Shown piece by piece: positions 60,230-64,000 of a DNA stretch of 64,000 nucleotides. The first letter of the stretch is position 1. Each line of letters starts with the position of its first letter. Location: the NCBI GenBank assembly GCA_022266195.1, contig WHVY01000008.1, positions 1,798,001 through 1,862,000 of the forward strand. Reading direction: 5' to 3'. A program made the translations under genes and the position numbers. This stretch comes from Tetranychus cinnabarinus. Lineage: Eukaryota > Arthropoda > Arachnida > Trombidiformes > Tetranychidae. Under the pieces are notes generated by a model, which saw only the letters and a list, made by a program, of their open reading frames with translations, ran no database searches and was not told where the DNA came from.

Positions 60230-62443
60230 TCTGTTGACACCAGATATACTTTAACTGATGGCTTCAATATGTGAAGTATTTGTGCTATAATCCGAGTGAT
60301 GAAACTGATTAATGAAAGTACCGAGGTAAATCATTAAAAGGGATGTATAAATTAGTCACAAAAAGCACATTAAAATGGTTGACAGGAAAACAATTTAATT
60401 GTAGGTGAATGAAAATAGTAAAAAAACCAGAAATTTTAATGTAATATTTTTGAGTTAAAGAGCTGAGCTGCTGCGCTTTTCCACTTTTCAGCAAGAACAG
60501 AAACAAAGATCTTCTCTTCTTGCTCTCTCTCTTTCTCTCTCTACTCTCCTCCTTTTAAATGCTTCTTACGCCATCTTTTGAGTGCTTGTCAACAATGAGT
60601 GCAATATCCTCAGAAAAATTTTAAATTTTATAAATTATAAAGATCGATATCCTTTCAAATTATTAACCAGATAGACTCTTAAATCAACAAAGAACAATTG
60701 CTTCGAAGAAATTTGAGAGAGATAAAGAGGAAAAGACTGTGAATAGTTAATACATAAACTATTAACGAGGCGATAAATGGCATACGATTACAGAGCTACA
60801 AATAATATCAGTAGATCTTGATGAATTGAATGTACCTTTAAAGAGGTTCGTCAGTTGATTTTGACCTCAACCTCATGTCAAAGTTATTGACAAATAAACT
60901 AGGATAAACCACAAAACAATAAATTAGATTAAAGACGGTTGGCCATTGTAATTGTGTAAAATTGAATATTTGATTCCAACTTAAAAAGGATGATTACAAT
61001 GATTTGTGATAAATGAGATACATGAATAAGAAATATCAACTCATTTGATGAACACACTGAAAATATGTAAATTCATCCATAATACGAATGGTTCTGCAAG
61101 TACATCAAGAAAATAACTGAATATTCCCTAATGAATCCGTAATTTATGCATAGCAAGGTTTGTAGGAGTTCATTGCTAGAGGCTTTAATAAAGATGTTGT
61201 TATTTTGCCATTGAAATCCTACCGATTTCGATGATTTTGATTATTTTGGTCTCAAAAAATTATGATCAATTTACTGTTGAACTTTTAACATATCATTCAG
61301 AAACTCTAATGAAATCTTCTTTGATTATTGCAATAGATTAACCGAAATCATGGCAAACATTTAGTACCTGGTTATGTCAATCAACTATCTGAATGTAGGC
61401 ATAAATTTGCACAATCAACACCAATTAGCATGTTGGATAATGAAAAATGAGCAATTCAGATAATATCTAAATTGACTTGAAGTAACCAATGGAGTCTGAT
61501 GAATATCCATGTATTGACCGTATTAGCCCATTATGTGAATATTTCAGAACAATATATTTGTTTCTTCTGATAACATCTTTTGGGTGAATGTGTATCTTTA
61601 TTGGCCTAAACCGGAGTAATCGACTTCATCAAAACGATGTCTTGTTGTTGGTGAAACAATTTGTAATGATCTAATGAAGATTCAACTCATTTTTAACCGC
61701 ATCGTTTGAAATACAATTATTTATGGCGTTGAATTGGGTGACAATACATTTTGTATTTGGACCTTTTCATTACAACCATTTGTAGGGAAGTTTGGGGTTC
61801 AAGACTGATTATTGACAATTTCATCAAGTCGCTAAGTGCAATAACTTTGATTTCAATTTACCTTGCAATACAACGAAAAATAGAATAATTTTTATTAGAA
61901 AACGAATAAAGTTAATTTTAAATTTAATAATTTGTCAATTATGGTCAACGCCTGGAAATAATTTGGTCAGATTAAATTTAATGGTGATGAACAGGAAGAT
62001 ATTTGACTTACATTGAGCTTAGGCCTTAATCATTTTCACAGTTTTAAGGTAATCACTTGATTTACGATTAAATGGTTATACCTTTTTTTAGGTTAATTTA
62101 TGCTTCTCTAATGTGTAAAAATATGTCATTAAAAAAATGAAAAGTTATGATTCAGCTTGGTGCAACAATTGATATTAAAAACAATAATATTAAAATAAAG
62201 CTGTTTTCAGCAGAAAATTTTGTTCAGTAAAAGTGAACCTAATCAGTTTGATTGAAATACGATTTTTAGATTTCAAATTTTTTATTAATCGGACAATATG
62301 TAACTGTCCAATCAAGTTGTAAGGATAAGTGTGAAAAATTAGATCCATAAAACTAAAGACAAACCCTTTTATGCTTTCAGCTTGAACTATGACTTAATGA
62401 CGCCATTTTCCCTTCTTTATCGGTTAATATTATGGAGGCAACT
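60230..62443. other. msn 5' UTR/promoter and intergenic region
   Basis: No coding sequence recognised. The first few hundred bases should include the msn 5' UTR and, judging by a CAG just before the ATG, possibly an upstream non-coding exon. The rest is AT-rich and divergent between msn and the small secreted gene at 62550. Confidence 0.5.
60517..60547 (-). promoter_or_regulatory. GA-rich tract upstream of msn
   Basis: On the msn sense strand this is a run of GAGAG units (interrupted), 290-320 bp before the start codon. Clusters of GAGAG are known binding sites for GAGA-type chromatin factors at arthropod promoters. Position fits a promoter but activity is inferred. Confidence 0.4.
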
Positions 62444-62450
62444 TATAAAA
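62444..62450 (+). promoter_or_regulatory. TATA box of second small secreted gene
   Basis: TATAAAA about 106 bp upstream of the chosen start codon, predicting transcription start near 62470-62478. The transcript would then carry a 20-codon upstream reading frame at 62483-62545 that ends just before the main ATG. Confidence 0.6.
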
Positions 62451-62549
62451 CCAAAATGTTTAGTTTAAGTAAAGTCCAGTTTATGATTAACTTTGTCCCT
62501 TCAACTTTGATTTATGCAAGTGAAGTTATTGTTCAACAATCATAATAAT

Positions 62550-62958
62550 ATGGTTAAATTAATGTATTCATTGATTAGCTATTTGTTTATTGGATTAACA
62601 TTGGCCATTGTTTGTGTCGATGGATTGAGATTGAGACATTTTCTTAAGCTCAGAAGATTGCTATCTCTTCATCTAGCTGTAAACTCACATAAGAAGACTT
62701 TTTTACCGTTTTCAAGTCATCATCATGGGTAAGTAGCTAATAAAAATTGTTATCGTTGGCTCTTAATTATTACATTATAAGTCTGTAAATCTTAATTAAG
62801 ATTATTTTCCTCGTTCTAATTATTTTTCATTATTGATTTCATTGGTGTGCGTTTTTGTTTTACTTGGCTGTTTGGTTAGATTTGATGACTGGATCAAACA
62901 TTGGGATCCATCTTGGTATGAATTACCTCACCATTTCAATCCATGGGATCATCATTGA
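62550..62958 (+). CDS. Small secreted His/Trp-tailed protein
   Basis: No family recognised. Two exons, 62550-62728 and 62880-62958, joined in phase 2; 85 residues. The start at 62550 gives a proper signal peptide (MVKLMYSLISYLFIGLTLAIVCVDG); an in-frame ATG at 62514 would add 12 polar residues and is less likely. The mature protein has a cationic amphipathic part (LRLRHFLKLRRLLSLHL) then SSHHHG and an aromatic His/Trp/Asp tail (FDDWIKHWDPSWYELPHHF, ending PWDHH). The two-exon design (signal and cationic part, then a short His/Trp exon after a phase-2 intron) parallels the minus-strand gene at 29177-30099. The cationic amphipathic stretch could indicate an antimicrobial or structural peptide; this is speculation. 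Confidence 0.75.
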
Positions 62959-63667
62959 GCTGAAAATAATCAACACCTTTGATACTAACAAAGTCAATCA
63001 AGTCGAGTAAACCATTTTGACAATATTTTGTTTAATCTCCTTGTAAACTGACACATTTGGAAATGTCTACAGTAATTGTCTGTCATATTACATATTCATT
63101 ACAAGCAAATTACATTCAGGTATTTTAAAATTTTAATGGCTTTACATTTTGTATTAGAAAAATCAATTAAAAATATTAATTGAACCATTAATGATATTCT
63201 TATTATTTGTATGGCAACTTAAAAAAAGGCTCATGTGGATTGAGTTGTGGGCGATGCTTATTATCAATTATTTAATGAATTAAAATAACAAAGATCAACA
63301 ACAATTTCTAGTACATTTGGAGAATCATTAGAAAGATTGATTGAAACTTTACCTGTAAGTTTATATACAAACAGCTATCAATTTATTTCATGTTGATGCT
63401 CAATTTGCGTGTATAATTATCTTTCATGAAGCAACTTAAAGTGTAAATAGCATAATTAACGAGACGATCTATGATGCTTAACTCAAAGCCACAAAACTAA
63501 TATGTCATGGAAATATCGAGGTAATTGAAAATCAAAAGTAATAATAATTACCATTGGTAATGTCATTGAGTAAGTAATATAATAAGATTAAGCATCTCTC
63601 GCATTTTGAATTGTTGTTAGGATAACAAAGGATTGTCGGGATTGTCGGTCTTTCGGATTGTTTTAAA
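62959..63667. other. Intergenic between secreted peptide and ABCG gene
   Basis: Holds the 3' UTR of the secreted peptide gene and the upstream region of the ABC transporter. No other gene recognised. Confidence 0.5.
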
Positions 63668-64000
63668 ATGGTTAAAGTGTACCTTATAAATGAATCGACT
63701 TCTAATGGTAAAGCAAATCGGAAAAGCAACAATTCAGAGAAATCCAAACCCAGCCATTTCAGTGTAACATGGGCAAACCTAAACTATCATGTTGCTGCTT
63801 CTACAGTTGATGTAATTTTAGCTAAACTGGTTGGTGAAACAGTGCAAAACACTCGCTATGTTTTACAAAATTTCAATGGTTCCTTCAAATCAGGTGAAAT
63901 GACTGCTTTAATGGGACCAAGTGGAGCTGGTAAATCAACATTATTAGAGTGCATTGCAACCCTTAGACACAAGAATCGAACCGGTATGATTCAGGTTAAT
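63668..64000 (+). CDS. ABC transporter, G subfamily (white-like), partial
   Basis: Only the first 111 codons are in the window; the frame is open to the edge. After a polar N-terminus, FSVTWANLNYHV marks the start of the ABCG nucleotide-binding domain, followed by VLQNFNGSFKSGEMTALMGPSGAGKSTLLECIA, with the Walker A motif GPSGAGKST at residues 83-91. ABCG half-transporters are built NBD first, then six TM segments, and dimerise to export lipids, pigments precursors or xenobiotics; the subfamily is expanded in spider mites. The start is the first Met before family-like sequence; upstream there is no in-frame family match. Signature (LSGGE) and Walker B lie beyond the window. Confidence 0.88.
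   Translation, partial: MVKVYLINESTSNGKANRKSNNSEKSKPSHFSVTWANLNYHVAASTVDVILAKLVGETVQNTRYVLQNFNGSFKSGEMTALMGPSGAGKSTLLECIATLRHKNRTGMIQVN

Overview
The window reads as nuclear DNA of an arthropod, most likely a spider-mite-like acariform mite (Tetranychus or a relative). This is inferred from the AT-rich sequence, compact multi-exon genes with GT-AG introns, a cluster of mu-class glutathione S-transferases, an apolipoprotein-D-like lipocalin, and clear animal orthologues (phospholipase C beta, vesicular monoamine transporter, Misshapen kinase). No operons or prokaryotic features are present. Exon boundaries were placed by hand from splice motifs, reading-frame phase and family conservation.

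Layout. 1-8.2 kb is a detoxification cluster: three mu-class GST genes (one minus, two plus) sharing one phase-0 intron, a secreted lipocalin between them, a broken copy of ribosomal protein gene RpL36A, and a relic of GST intron sequence. The third GST intron carries a long inverted-repeat element. 9.5-17.1 kb is a dense housekeeping block: EXOSC10/Rrp6, RpL36A, RTRAF, NDUFAF1 and a TMEM60-like membrane protein. 17.9-27.1 kb is one phospholipase C beta gene of the Plc21C/PLCB1 type. 29.2-33.6 kb holds a small secreted protein with a possible frame-switching cassette exon, a short two-BRCT protein resembling the TopBP1 N-terminus, and UTP3/SAS10. 35.7-41.5 kb is a vesicular monoamine transporter. 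Then come a tRNA-Cys(GCA) and a secreted protein that is about 30% histidine (42.6-44.9 kb).

46.4-47.3 kb contains decayed coding sequence. 48.5-60.2 kb is a Misshapen/MAP4K4-family kinase on the minus strand with an N-terminal Ste20 kinase domain and a C-terminal CNH domain; one short conserved CNH exon could not be found in its 3.4-kb last intron, which carries a 601-bp TA-flanked inverted-repeat element and coding debris. 62.5-63.0 kb is another small secreted His/Trp-tailed protein, and the window ends inside an ABCG transporter.

The genes do not form one pathway. Local themes are xenobiotic and small-molecule handling (GSTs, lipocalin, ABCG), neuronal signalling (PLC beta, VMAT, Misshapen) and RNA biology (EXOSC10, UTP3, RTRAF, RpL36A). 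The least explained items are the three small secreted His-rich or His/Trp-tailed proteins and the non-autonomous transposons sitting in introns.
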